From the NCBI RefSeq assembly GCF_964340395.1, contig NC_135553.1:20039449-20103448 (forward strand): DNA of 64,000 nucleotides, in the 5' to 3' direction. Shown piece after piece: positions 1 through 12,545 of this stretch; position 1 is the first letter of the stretch, and every line of letters begins with the position of its first letter. Both the position numbers and the translations under genes were made by a program. Origin of the DNA: Glandiceps talaboti (Eukaryota > Hemichordata > Enteropneusta > Spengelidae). The notes under the pieces are model-generated. The model saw only the letters and a list, made by a program, of their open reading frames with translations. It searched no databases and was not told where the DNA came from.

Positions 1-45
1 TCGTCTGATGATCGCAACAGCGTGAAACGCTTTGTAACGGCTCCT
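1..45 (+). repeat. Truncated copy of the (TA)n-tailed repeat family
   Basis: CGTCTGATGATCGCAACAGCGTGAAAC matches the head of the copies at 15249 and 32795 (tgatgatcgcaatatgcgtgaaac), then diverges. Confidence 0.6.
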
Positions 46-155
46 GTGTATCGTACTTGATACTGTGTTATTTATTCATAACGCTCTACATACATATGTA
101 TTGAGCACTGTTTACTCCAGTATAGACATATTACATATACTGAGTACACACACAC

Positions 156-377
<222 letters not shown>

Positions 378-1007
378 AACTCAGTAGTAGTCTGCTGCCA
401 AAGGCGAAGGGATAAAGACATGACAGATAGCCTTTTTAGTTGCAATGAATCGCAACATTTGTTACTTTAACATAATAACTTAATTGAGATCTAAAGAGAC
501 TGTTTTAAATATGGACGATGGAAACCACTAGCTACAAGAGTCCATCGATTTGTCAACTAATAGTTGACTTGAAGAGAGTAATTGGATAGATTCACTGACC
601 GTAACATCGTATATCGAGGCATGCAATGCTTGGATTAACTACAGATAACAATAACAATTCCAATTACCAGCACTGAAATACATCGCGTCCACTCTACGAA
701 TAGCCTATTTATAAATTATATGTACTTGTGTTAGAGAGTTAAAAACTCAGTTGATGTATTGAGGAAATGATTGGCTGGCAGTAAAAGAGGACAAATGATG
801 GGGTGAAGGAACTACACATTAAGGCTACTTGATCGACATGACGAGCATGCGCATGCGCAGGCCATGATGTTCAACTGATGATTGAGCATTGGAATTAAGA
901 ACCAAAATCCTTTCATATAAAGCTGAATTTAATTCCGACTGAGAGCAGGTTGTGCCATTGTCTAAGAAATCTGACGTAGTTATAAATCACAAACTTAAAC
1001 TACATAC
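378..1007. other. Gene-free stretch
   Basis: Unique AT-rich sequence. Only the NRF-1-like palindrome at 848 stands out. Confidence 0.5.
848..859 (+). promoter_or_regulatory. NRF-1-type palindromic site
   Basis: TGCGCATGCGCA matches the consensus YGCGCAYGCGCR of NRF-1/erect wing exactly, in an otherwise AT-rich stretch. No adjacent gene start is visible, so function is uncertain. Confidence 0.35.
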
Positions 1008-1117
1008 CATGCATGCATGCATACATACATACATACATACATACATACATACATACATACATACATACATACATACATACATACATACATACATACATAC
1101 ATACATACATACATACA
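1008..1117. repeat. (CATG)/(CATA)n microsatellite
   Basis: About 100 bp of pure CATA units after three CATG units. Confidence 0.95.
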
Positions 1118-1365
1118 GCGATTTGAAAAAGAATTATTTACAGATACTTCAAGGGTATCAACTATGTTTTCGTGTTCATCCTTAGAGAGAAACGGAAGAC
1201 AATGTCAGTTTCATCATTATGGTGATAGTGATTATGCTTTTACGATGGCATTATCTAGGGTAGCCTGTTTACGTCGTTTATAGTGTACTCCCATTCAATC
1301 TCCCATACCTTAGCTTGTAACTAGAATTACAACATGCATACGATTTGAAAATACTAACTATGTAA

Positions 1366-1520
1366 GAGACACAGCAGGATCCTTTGTCTTTATCACAATG
1401 AAAATAAAAGTGATTAGCATTGCTATTCTTTTACAATGCAGTAGAATTAGAAACAGGCTTGCTGATGAGATTAACTAACACATGGACTTGATGATTTTAA
1501 TGGCTTACTTTCCTACTGGC
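1366..1520 (+). repeat. Dispersed repeat, copy 1
   Basis: Shares ordered blocks with 25773-25960: gagacacag...ggatcctttg, attcttttacaRtgcag, aacaggctt and acacatggacttgatgattt. The copies are diverged and carry no coding capacity. Class not determined. Confidence 0.6.
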
Positions 1521-1598
1521 AGACAACATGATTACTTGTGCACACAGAAATACATTGTACATTGATGCTAATAAAGTGAAGTTTGATAATACAGATTG

Positions 1599-1849
1599 TA
1601 GTTTTAATGAGTCATTTGCATAACTGATGATTTTCAGTTTTAATCAGGCTATAACTTAAGAATGCATATTTCAAATTCAATATAATTTGGTACATACTTC
1701 AACACGAGAAAAGGCACATGTCCTGAAAAGCTTGTGGATATAGCTTTTAGTTTTAATAAGTCATTTGCATAATTAATGATTTTCAGTAATTAGGCTATAT
1801 CTTCAAATGAATATTTCAAAATCAATAAATTTTGGTACATACTTCAAAA
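1599..1849 (+). repeat. Diverged tandem pair of a 100-bp repeat
   Basis: Copies at 1599-1703 and 1747-1849 share tagttttaatRagtcatttg, gatgattttcagt and tttggtacatacttcaa. A third, more diverged relative lies at 45649-45752. Confidence 0.6.
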
Positions 1850-3449
1850 GTACAAAACATAACTAATCACATATGTTTTCAACAATTATTGTGTGTAGGA
1901 ACGAAAATCTAAAGACTTTTCCCCTGCGAAAGTCATTCAGTTTAAATCTGGTTTGCTCTCAATTTACCCCTTTACCTTAAGAATGTAAAATATTTCTTCT
2001 TAATTTTTTCGTCTTTTTCAATACTGAAGTTATAAATGTGTAATAAATAAATAAATAATAATTTCTGCTTCTACTTCCAAACTGTGAGGTACCTCTATCA
2101 TTTCTTATTATGCAGTTGATGCTATCTGATTGTGTGCAAGAACTGTCATGTTCAATAAGAAACGTCAAGGTAACCCCGTTTGCACTGTATATTGGTATAG
2201 ATATTGTGAACACCTACAAAATAAGATCATAGATTTCTAAGAGTTCTCATAAAATCATAAATATTTGACAATATAAAAACTGGGTGAAAATCAATTTTGA
2301 ATGTGTTCGCGTTTTACGACAAATTATACCCAGGTGATCATAGGATATGGTCTTCTTTATATTATCCCTTGTTAGCCGCATGTTATATTGCCATAGTAAC
2401 CCCTGGTAATAGCTTCGAGAGTAATAAACAAAATGATGACAAACCCCTCCAGTTATTTACATCAGTAGACTAGACAGACTTTACAATGTGTTTTACAAAC
2501 ACTTTTAATGATGACGTGTATTAACGAGATTTTTAAAACAGAAATATTATACTAGACACTCAGTTCGCAGTCATTTTGAAATTGAACGAAATTGATATCC
2601 TTTTGATTGGTTAGTCTAAATATAACGTTAACATTTGTATTTTTTGGTCTAGATTTAAAAAGACTGTTTGTTTAACATAACTATGAAATCGGTCAAACAA
2701 TATTTCATTTTACATATAAACAGAGATTGATGAAATCATAGATAGTGCACACTTTTGAATAACATTTGCATTCTAGATACTCAATACTCTCATCCAATTG
2801 CAGTCACTAGTCAGCCAGATCTTTACAACTATTGATTATTCATCGATTGGTGACGTCTTAGTGACGTCAGAATTCCAAAAAAAACTGTCTTACAAGCGAA
2901 GTGATCGAATGAACAAGTGTACAGTTGGGTTTGATGAGCGTAACGATATAATTGATGTCAGTATTTCTATACAATCTTGGTGCATGTTTCATGTAAAATC
3001 GAACTGGGAAATTGATTTGTGTAGAACATATGCATTATAGTTACTGCGTCTCGTAACATTGGTAGAATTGTTAGAGTACGTGAGGGGTCGTAATTTCACT
3101 AAACGTCACTATCGTGATGAAGTAGCGGGCATGGGTCTGAATTTTAATCAAGGCTCGTTTGATCCGGAAAGTCATGAATGATATTGTCATGCTATTTTTG
3201 TTGCTGTTTCCACTAATTGATGAGTGCATTTCTTCTGTGTATTACCAAACACTCGAAACACATACACGTGATCCTATGTTTTCATACACATATTTATGGA
3301 CAAGATGAGATCACAGACCCTGTGGAGGGTCTATGATGAGATAAGGCATTGAAATAATTCGACAACTTCCGTTTACTATTGCAACCTATCCTAAATATTA
3401 TATATATAACGGGTGCTATAGCCCGAATATAGGCCAGGTAATATGTGTT
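1850..3449. other. Gene-free stretch
   Basis: AT-rich unique sequence with short chance frames only (up to 80 codons); nothing recognised. Confidence 0.5.
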
Positions 3450-3770
<321 letters not shown>

Positions 3771-4133
3771 ACGACCGTTTACATATTAATGATGATATCT
3801 ATGTGTGTCTATGTGTGTATGTGTCTGTATTTCGCTGTAAAATCGTTACAAGTTTATTGCTCTGTGTTTCTTAGTTGAGGGATGTTTATACATCGATTTT
3901 GATCTCACATATCTTTCAAGTACATACACATGGATCTAATCAATAAGAGTGGCCGTAAATCGTACAACTTCCGAAATTAGGACGTTAGTATTGTTGTACA
4001 TTTGATCATGAGATTTTGAATAAATACACGTTGTACGACATAGTTCATACAAATATAGCATATTATATATGTCACAACACAACACTTTCAGTTGAAACTT
4101 GTAAATCATTTTTTTATTTGATGCTCCGTAAGT

Positions 4134-4198
<65 letters not shown>

Positions 4199-4208
4199 CA
4201 GACAGACG

Positions 4209-4259
<51 letters not shown>

Positions 4260-4302
4260 CGGGAGAGTGGAAGAAGAGAGGGCGCGAGGCAGATATACAT
4301 AT

Positions 4303-4361
<59 letters not shown>

Positions 4362-4362
4362 T
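4134..4362. repeat. Compound (GT)n(GA)n(CAGA)n array
   Basis: GT, then GA, then CAGA with CGGA variants to 4260; a 45-bp gap; a second CAGA block 4306-4362. The long open frames here on both strands are artefacts of the repeat. Confidence 0.95.
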
Positions 4363-5755
4363 AGTGTGGGTGAATGTTTGTGTATGTTCGATACCAGCAT
4401 CGATATCATTGCACTGCTTTTAGAACACAAATTATGTACGATCGAGGTTTGAATGAATAATCGTATATCTGAAGCAAAGCTGACACATACATATACACTC
4501 TCTCTCTCTCCATTAACTTTCAACGTAATAATCAATACATCACACTTGTACAACATTAAGAATGCACAAACCGGGGCTTCACAATAAGTGTAAAGTTAGA
4601 CGCGTGTCACTTTTGACAGATATTTCATACATTGCCTATTGTGTGCACCTACACAACACATGATAGAAGTGGTTGCCAATTCAACACACAGCAGACAAGA
4701 GCAAAGCTGTTACACAAGTAATCGACTTATATGATGTGCAGTACTCTAACTTTATCATTTCAACATAATCACAATAAAACCGACGAGGAATATAAGCAGA
4801 TATTTCAATGACCTCTTCCGTACCAAATTGAGGTCGACGTATAATATTGTAATTCTTGATTGAAATTAATAAATCATAATATTCCCTGCATTACTACTCA
4901 CACTATTACTTGAAACAAAACTCTCAAGTCATTTTACCTTAGTCCCATTTCATAGATAATTTGTCATAATTAATAAATGTATGCATATTAATATCTGGAA
5001 TACAATCATACATTGCACTTATAATTCCGATTTTCATTACTAACTGAATAAAATTATATCCGCGAATACAGAATATTAATGAAATTAACATGACATTGTG
5101 TATATTTCGCTCGTTAATCACCATAGTATAAACAATTAGAATGAGTGAAATCGTGAAATGAAGTCTGCATGCATATGGGGGGGGGGGTCAAATTTCCATA
5201 AAGTAATTCTTTTCAGATGATATTATCTCGTAAAAATCCGTGTGAAAATATCTGCGTACGTCGTACTACCACCCGTAAAAAAACCCTAAACTGAGCAGTT
5301 CATGACCTTTGCGAGTGAAGGATCACTTTTGATAAGGTAAACACAATATAGTATTTCTATATAAGCTACTCATCTCACCTCTTTCTGTCATGCATGTTTT
5401 GAAATGTGTTAAAATGATGTCATGGTATTATGGAAGGGTGTCTGTCTATCACGCGCGGTTTTCATTTTAGTTTATATTCACAGCTTTCAAAGGTTAACGA
5501 TGTTAGATGATCGCGGGGGATGCGGATTCTTTGCTATTTATTTTGGACATAACTTCAAAAGGTTTACAATTCTAAGCTGACGTAATCAAGCTGTTACAAT
5601 CTAATAAGCTTAAAATGCAAAACGCATTAAGCAACAAGAATCGAGAGAATTACAACAATATATAATACCTTCAAATATCATCGAGAGGATACAAAACCAC
5701 TTGTATACCGGGATATGAAAAATGTGTTGTTGCTTTTTCAATCCGAGGTAATCGT
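4363..5755. other. Gene-free stretch
   Basis: Nothing recognised apart from a short G run near 5176. Confidence 0.5.
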
Positions 5756-5779
5756 CAATCAATCAATCAATCAATCAAT

Positions 5780-5814
<35 letters not shown>

Positions 5815-5831
5815 ACAAGCAAGCAAGCAAG

Positions 5832-5866
<35 letters not shown>

Positions 5867-5887
5867 GCAACCAACCAACCAACCAAC

Positions 5888-5957
<70 letters not shown>

Positions 5958-6279
5958 GCCAGCCAGCCAGTTAGTCAGTCAGTCAGTCAGTCAATCAATC
6001 AGTCAGTCATTCATTCAGTCAGTCAGTCAATCAATGAATCAATCGATCAATGGAGCAATCATTCAATCAATCAATCAAACCACTTGCAAACCGGAATAAG
6101 CACAATCATTTTCTTTTCTTTTCAATTCGATGTAAACGGCAATCAATCAATCAATCAATCAATCAAGCAAGCAAGCAGTCAATCAACTAACCAAACCAAT
6201 CAATCAATCAATCAACCTACAATCCTACCCATCCGTCATCCATCTATCCACCCACCCACCCATCTATCTATCTATCTAA

Positions 6280-6335
<56 letters not shown>

Positions 6336-6350
6336 CATCTATCTATAGTA
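5756..6350. repeat. Compound tetranucleotide array with stepwise unit changes
   Basis: Blocks of AATC, AAGC, AATC, AACC, AATC, AGCC, AGTC, then AATC islands and finally TATC units. Successive units mostly differ by one base. A 214-codon frame runs through it and is not a gene. Confidence 0.95.
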
Positions 6351-7471
6351 TCTAGCTAGTTGGCATCTGTATATGTACATGCTGTTTCTGTTAGATATAT
6401 GTCAATGTCTGCTTATGTTTGTAATATGCAGACTGTCTCTTTGCGTAGAGCAGTGATTATAAATCTTAAACAATTCTGTAAGGGAGAATAAAGACGACAT
6501 TTTAACAACGTGCTCTTGATTTCGAGTCAATTTTACTGAATTAGATGTTGAAGAGAGCGAGAAAAATCAGGATGTACTGTCAATGAATAAATGAAGTCAC
6601 ACACAATACAAAAATAATACACAATCATATAACCAATTAGAATTGTAAAATTACTTACTAGACGGCGTGAAAGTGAATCGTTTTTCAAACAAATTAATCA
6701 TATCCCGAAGTTATTGAAAAAAATGATTGCACGCGATAATTAATTTAATAGCTCTATCGATTTCCGTTGTGATGTTCCCGTGAGCTTTAACATCAAAAGA
6801 GCGAATATCAACACAGTAGCGTTCGTATTATCAAAGGTTTGATAGTGACGCCATGTTGGTCACGTACACATTGATGATGCAAAGTACACATAGCGCTGTA
6901 AAAAAAACACTGTGCAGGATAGGAGAGCTGTAGTTTTTTGATACAAGGATCCTATAAATCTATTCCTAAGTAGTTTAAGCGAGTGGTCATCTAGGCTAAA
7001 AATGTGTGTAATAACACGACCTTGTGATAACGGTACTGCGTTTTGGAATGCGATGCGAAATGCAAGTGAGTTTAACATTCCAAGAACCTATTTAAGTGAT
7101 ATGGGATGTATTGTATCTGTCAATTAGTTCTAAATACCCGAAATAAATTGTATAATCGCACTTCTTTCTCAGCCTCTTAAGTGTATTTCTTCCAACTCAA
7201 AAATAACACACCCGTGAAGACATCACAATAGCAGCTACTAATTTGTTCAAATGGGATTTTTTTTGTTACATAAAGTCTATTGGTTCTGTTTATTCTAGTT
7301 ACTAGTAGAGCTTTACATTCAGATCAATCCAAAATATGTCTTCTCCCTTATAGTTTATAGAACTATGGTAGGTTGTATAAACATTTCGGTACACTAAGCA
7401 CGACGATACCCCCATTTAAAGCCCCAGTAATTACAACTTTATTTTTACGTTGGTGAATGTATTTTTTTTAT
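6351..7471. other. Gene-free stretch
   Basis: AT-rich unique sequence; no supported gene. Confidence 0.5.
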
Positions 7472-7651
7472 GTCTGATGCCGGCGGTTGTAAAGACGACA
7501 GAACAGTAAACGAAAAACTACTACTGAGGATAAGATCACTCTGGCGCTCATTGTTGGGTTGCATGGGAGACTTACATGTATACATGTGCAATCGTCTGTA
7601 TTGACCGAGACTGAGATGTTTCATATGTCTTTACAACCGCCGGCATCAGAC
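7472..7651. mobile_element. 180-bp unit with perfect 25-bp inverted ends
   Basis: Bases 7472-7496 are the exact reverse complement of 7627-7651 (gtctgatgccggcggttgta core). Interior about 130 bp and unique. No target duplication was seen. A diverged third copy of the end lies at about 7993-8017. Confidence 0.6.
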
Positions 7652-8020
7652 CGTTGACGAACGGAACCTGTTACAAACAGTACAGGGAAAGTAAAGTAAA
7701 CAAATTGATTAGATTAATAACTCTTGTTACAGCATGTTGGAAATACAGAGAGACAAATATTACATTCCATCATTTGATAAGAACAGTTGCATGCCCCTTT
7801 ACATACTAGTTCACGTTCACAAACAAATTTGAAGTCCCACATCATTTCATGTACAAGCAAAGAGGCCATGAAACTGTTCTTATCAAACCATGAAATGTAA
7901 TACAAGGCTCAGCAGTTGCAACCTGCTTTGTCAAGTGTCATTATTCCAACCCAATACTTTCCCTGTTGTAACAGATTCTGTTCGTCAACGGTCTGACGTC
8001 TATGGTTGTACGTTTCTACA
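7627..8020. repeat. Long imperfect inverted repeat
   Basis: The left arm 7627-7797 pairs with the right arm 7867-8020. Shared blocks include cagaccgttgacgaac, cctgttac, cagggaaagta and tttgataagaacagtt. The spacer is about 70 bp. An open frame at 7890-8162 begins in the right arm and ends in Ser-rich unique sequence; I do not call it a gene. Confidence 0.7.
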
Positions 8021-8162
8021 AAAAAATAACATGTCAACTCATATTGAGAACAAATGTAGTAGCTGTGATGACCATGGTCACGTGATCAGTAGTACACCGA
8101 AGTCGACTACTTCATACAAACGGAGTAATTCTAAGATATCATTTCGGGAACATAAAGACTGA

Positions 8163-10650
8163 AACAAATCAACAATCGTGGCTTTAGAAATATCAATAGT
8201 AATTTACATATTATTTGCATAATTAGTTAATTATAATTGTGCCAGTGTTGTCTATATAATATTTTCACAAGTTAGAATTTTGAACTCTTTATTGCGAGAA
8301 TGTTCAAGTTAAGTTGTCCCTCTTATAGCAAACAGTGGTGGTATCACAATTTAGGCCTTCTATTTGGACACTAAAAGAGACACTCTTCTTGTATTATCAT
8401 ATCAATTGCATGTTTTCAGTGAATGTTATCCACTTACTAATGAAGTCGCAAAACATCACTCGTTTGCCCAATTTGAATTTAAAAAAAACGCAATAGTGTC
8501 TGGTGCAGCGTTCATCAGGTAGCTAGGCAGTCAAATGTGAATAGTTTTGAACTTAGAGGGTCCATAAATCGGATTTTCATAGTCTCAAAACCTGGATTCT
8601 GTCATGATTATATTTGTACACGTTGACACCACTAAAACACGGAAAGAAGATGGATGACTAATAAGCAGTCGGTCACATAGTCATGCTATAGTCAGCTTCG
8701 TCATCCACGTCAGATTTACAAGGGGAAAAAAACGGAATACACGTAGCCGACGACACTCCGTCGACAAGGGAATTAACGCATACTGGCACCCCGAAGAGCT
8801 GCGGCTGCGCTTCAGTGGTCGGTTAAAGATTCGTGTTAATGGAATGGAGAGTCGAACACATGTGTATGAATACGATATGAGATTTCAATGAAGTCTGATT
8901 TTCCGGTGTGTATTTGCAGGTGCCAGCAAACGAGATTGATTGTCGGTCAACGGAAATTTGAGAAAAATATACAAGGGAAGAAGGAACACGTTGGTTATAT
9001 CGCAGGGGTAGGTACAATAGCTATCCAGATAATTTAATATCCCAGTGAGCGTCAATTATTTTACATGCAATATGTACTAAGTCTGGGCGTTTTAATTCAA
9101 CTCTGGTGATGTCATACTCGCTAGTTGCCCTTGAACGATGTAGGTAACAAAATTCTAAAAATTAAAAAAATAATACTGCAGCTGAAAGTGTTTATATCAC
9201 GAGTAAAGCGTTTGGCTTGATATAAACAAAGAACGAATTGTGACGTCAAAGAACTTCCCCAATCGCATATATGTATTTCCTATTAGCGTTAAAAACCGAG
9301 GCAGGAATCTGTCATACAAGTCTGTCATTATATCACTGTCAAAGTGTAGTACCCGTGTCAGGTCATCGGATTGATCAGTGAACAGTTCATGCAGGCAATT
9401 TGAATAGAGGCACTCCGGCATCACTCCATGATATAATAATCCGATCTTCCTCTGTCACATTTCCGAAAGCCAACAAAGATTCAACATATACCACATATGG
9501 CCCCAGAACTCGCCATGTGGACTGAAAAAGAATGAAATCTAATACTATCAAATTTAATTAAGCGCACAGTGCAAGAAAATAACAGCAGGTTCACAAAACG
9601 CCATGAAACAGTGTTTTAAAAGTTACACCGCCATCTTGCGGCCAGATGGATTCTATATTTTAACGTTACGTATTCCTGTCTAGTGTGGCTACTTCTATAG
9701 AGTATTAGTATTTCTCAGTTTAAAAACTAGGGATTATTTCCTGCAGTTCGGTAGTGTCGATTACCAATTAGGATACCAAAATGACACGTGATATGGAACA
9801 TGTTTCTTTTATTAACAGAGGGAAATATACATCATGATGCATATACATTTTGTATAGGCATAGGTACACATCCGGGGTACATATTACCATAACACCAGTA
9901 TGCAGTTTTGCTACACTGATATTCAGGGAATATACCACAAAATTATGTGGTCAACCTCTGACCACTTTAGTGTATCGAGGGTCAACCTCGATGGTCAACT
10001 AAAATATGCTAGGTATGCTATGATATTTTAGGCTAATTGTTTTGACAGAATGACATTCATGCACTGGCAAAAGACACTCGAACTGAAACTAAATCCTTTA
10101 TTGAGATTGGCAAGCTGAGTAGCTTCAACGATTAGTCTAGATGTAGAGTAGTGGCATAAAGCGTAAAAGCATGTAGCAAACAGTTTTACTTTGCACCATT
10201 AACTTTTGATCACCATTTTAAGTATTAGAACATGTGATTATATTTCTTTTAATAGCAATACCAGATTTGATTGGAGTTTGTTACATTGTTTTGGGGCATG
10301 TTCAAATGCGTGCATTGACAAAATACATGTATAAATGTCAAACAGTGTCTGTTAGAACTGCATGTATTATGAAGGAGGTTGCCTAAACCATTCGATTATA
10401 ATTAATTTAATTTATTCTGACCTCATTTCGTGATCATAATTCATGCTTTTCTAACTTATTATCTATAAATGCATTGATTAGGATAGGATATCTTTTGTTT
10501 GGCATTCACGCATGTTCACCTTCCCCTTCACTAGCCTGTGATGAGAATAAATTACAACCCTTCTATTATTGGGGAACTCTCCGCGAAATCTGATTGGTTA
10601 AAGCATACAATGTAATTATTACTCAAAAAAACACAACAGTTTTATAAACG
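8163..10650. other. Gene-free stretch
   Basis: No repeat family or gene recognised. Small local palindrome atcgagg...cctcgat at 9974-9992. Confidence 0.5.
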
Positions 10651-10980
10651 GATTTTGTATCTTTTAATTCATAAAAGAATTTTATCATGATGGCATCCTA
10701 TTTGAAAAAAAAAATCATTGTAAAAGTCCTTGTTTGGAACTCAATAAATTGCAATAGATTAATGAATGTGTAAAATCTCTACTTTGTAATAATTGTACGT
10801 ACATTAACAAACTTATTAGCTTGTTTATACATTGTTTGAGCTTTTTGCAATGTATTGAGTGACAGACACAGATTTTTCAATTCATGTTGTTTCACACCGA
10901 ATTTTCAAGTAGGAAGCTAGCCATGATAAAATTGTTTTAAAATTAAATAAATACCAAATCCTCATCCATATGGCCATTTT
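10651..10980. mobile_element. Foldback MITE copy 1 (5' end eroded)
   Basis: Right half well preserved: gccatgataaaattgtttta, accaaatcctcatccatatg, then gccattttg. The centre retains attgtacgtac. The left terminus is degraded. Confidence 0.7.
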
Positions 10981-11078
10981 GACCACTGTTTACAATCCAT
11001 ACGATTGTCTGTTGTAATTGGGTACAAACACGGTCTGAATATTCGACTACTTTTCGCGTCCACTTTAAGCGTATAGCT

Positions 11079-11553
11079 TTAAAGTGGTCATATGGATGAG
11101 GATTTGGTATTTATTTAATTTCAAGACAATTTTATCATGGCTAGCTTCCTACTTGAAAATTCAAAGCGAAACAACATGAATTGACATTTTTTTTTTAATT
11201 TATGAAACAATTTTATCATGGCTTCCTACTTGAACAATCACTGTGAAACTGAATGGATCAAGTCTGTGTTTGGAAACAAATAAATTGCAAAAAGCTAAAC
11301 AAATAAAATAAAAAAAAATAAAAAATAAAAAAAAGCTAAAAAAAAAAGTTTAATTAGTTTGTTATTGTATGTACAATAACAAAGAATTTACATATTTATT
11401 AATCTTTTGCAATTTATTGACTCAGAGTTACAAACAAGGTCTTGGCATATGTTGTTTCACATTGATATTTCAAGTAGGAAGCCATGATAAAATTGTTTTA
11501 TAAATTAAAAATCCAAAATAAATACCCAATGATCATCCGCATGTTTACTTTAA
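11079..11553. mobile_element. Foldback MITE copy 2 (internally duplicated left arm)
   Basis: TTAA at both ends. The left arm module (ttttatcatggc...ttcctacttga) occurs twice, near 11130 and 11210. A-rich expansion at about 11300-11350. Centre gtttgttattgtatgtacaa. Confidence 0.75.
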
Positions 11554-12208
11554 AATACACATATATACAAGTCACTCTTATGGTTTAATGATATGGCACT
11601 ATGGATGACATGTGTATGATGTAGGTAACTGCAGGGCTGTCGAGGGGAACAGAAGGCTAAATCCATACACGGGTTCTTTTCCAGTTGTTACCTCCATCCG
11701 TCGACTCGAGCAAATATTAGACATTCTTACTTCACACGCAATTATTATATGACCCATGAAAAAAAAACAATTGACATTTTTTCATGTGCCTATTTCAGTA
11801 TAGACGCACTAGATACATCATTATGTCATTTGATCAGTTTTCTCGACATCGATCCCAAACAACCGATAAGGTCATGTCTGGTTTAAATCGAGTATTTTTA
11901 TTCATTTGACTACTGTTCTATACTAGTATATGTGGTTGCATCCATTACTATATGATGACAGTAGCTCGTAAATTGTATCCCATAGTCGTGTAACGAGACC
12001 TCGGATCTGCGCTCGGAAGGCTGCCTACCAAAAGCCGAGGATGACAAAACGTTGGGTACGCAAGCCCTGAACACAACGCCTTTAGGATGTACACGTGTAG
12101 TTCCTGTGGTCACCTTTTTCTTAAAGTTAGCAGAATTGCCCGAGGGTCTTAGACACTAGACTATAATATAATATACATAAATGAAAAGAAATACGTACAT
12201 GGAAGAAT
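11554..12208. other. Gene-free stretch
   Basis: Unique sequence between two foldback MITEs; nothing recognised. Confidence 0.5.
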
Positions 12209-12545
12209 TTAAATTGATCATACGGATGAGGATTGGGTATTTATTTTGGATTTTTTTAAATTTATAAAACAATTTTATCGTGGCTTCTTACTTGAAAAAT
12301 CATTGTTAACAAAATATGCTAAGTCCTTGTTTGTAACTCAATAAATTGGAGAAGACTGATAAATGTGTAAAATGTTTGTTATTGTACGTACAATAACAAA
12401 TTTGTTATACATTGTTTTAGTATTTTGTATTGAGTTACAGACACAGACTTGATTTTCCAAGGAGTCGAGGAAGACATGATAAAATTGTTTTATAAATTAA
12501 ACAATCCAAAATAAATACCCAATCCACATCCATATGGCCACTTCT
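12209..12545. mobile_element. Foldback MITE copy 3
   Basis: Begins TTAAATTGATCATACGGATG and ends catccatatggccactt. Centre gttattgtacgtacaataac. Arms are about 150 bp inverted copies. No coding capacity. Confidence 0.75.

Noticed and set aside
3936-4556. 206-codon frame with Cys-Leu-Ser-Val repeats
   Set aside because: Runs through CAGA arrays; the flanking part shows no domain or gene signals.
5715-6359. 214-codon Gln/Ser/Asn-repeat frame
   Set aside because: Translation of the AATC/AAGC/AACC array; the non-repeat part is negligible.
7890-8162. 90-codon frame with Ser-rich end
   Set aside because: First half lies in the right arm of an inverted repeat; more likely repeat-derived, although not excluded.
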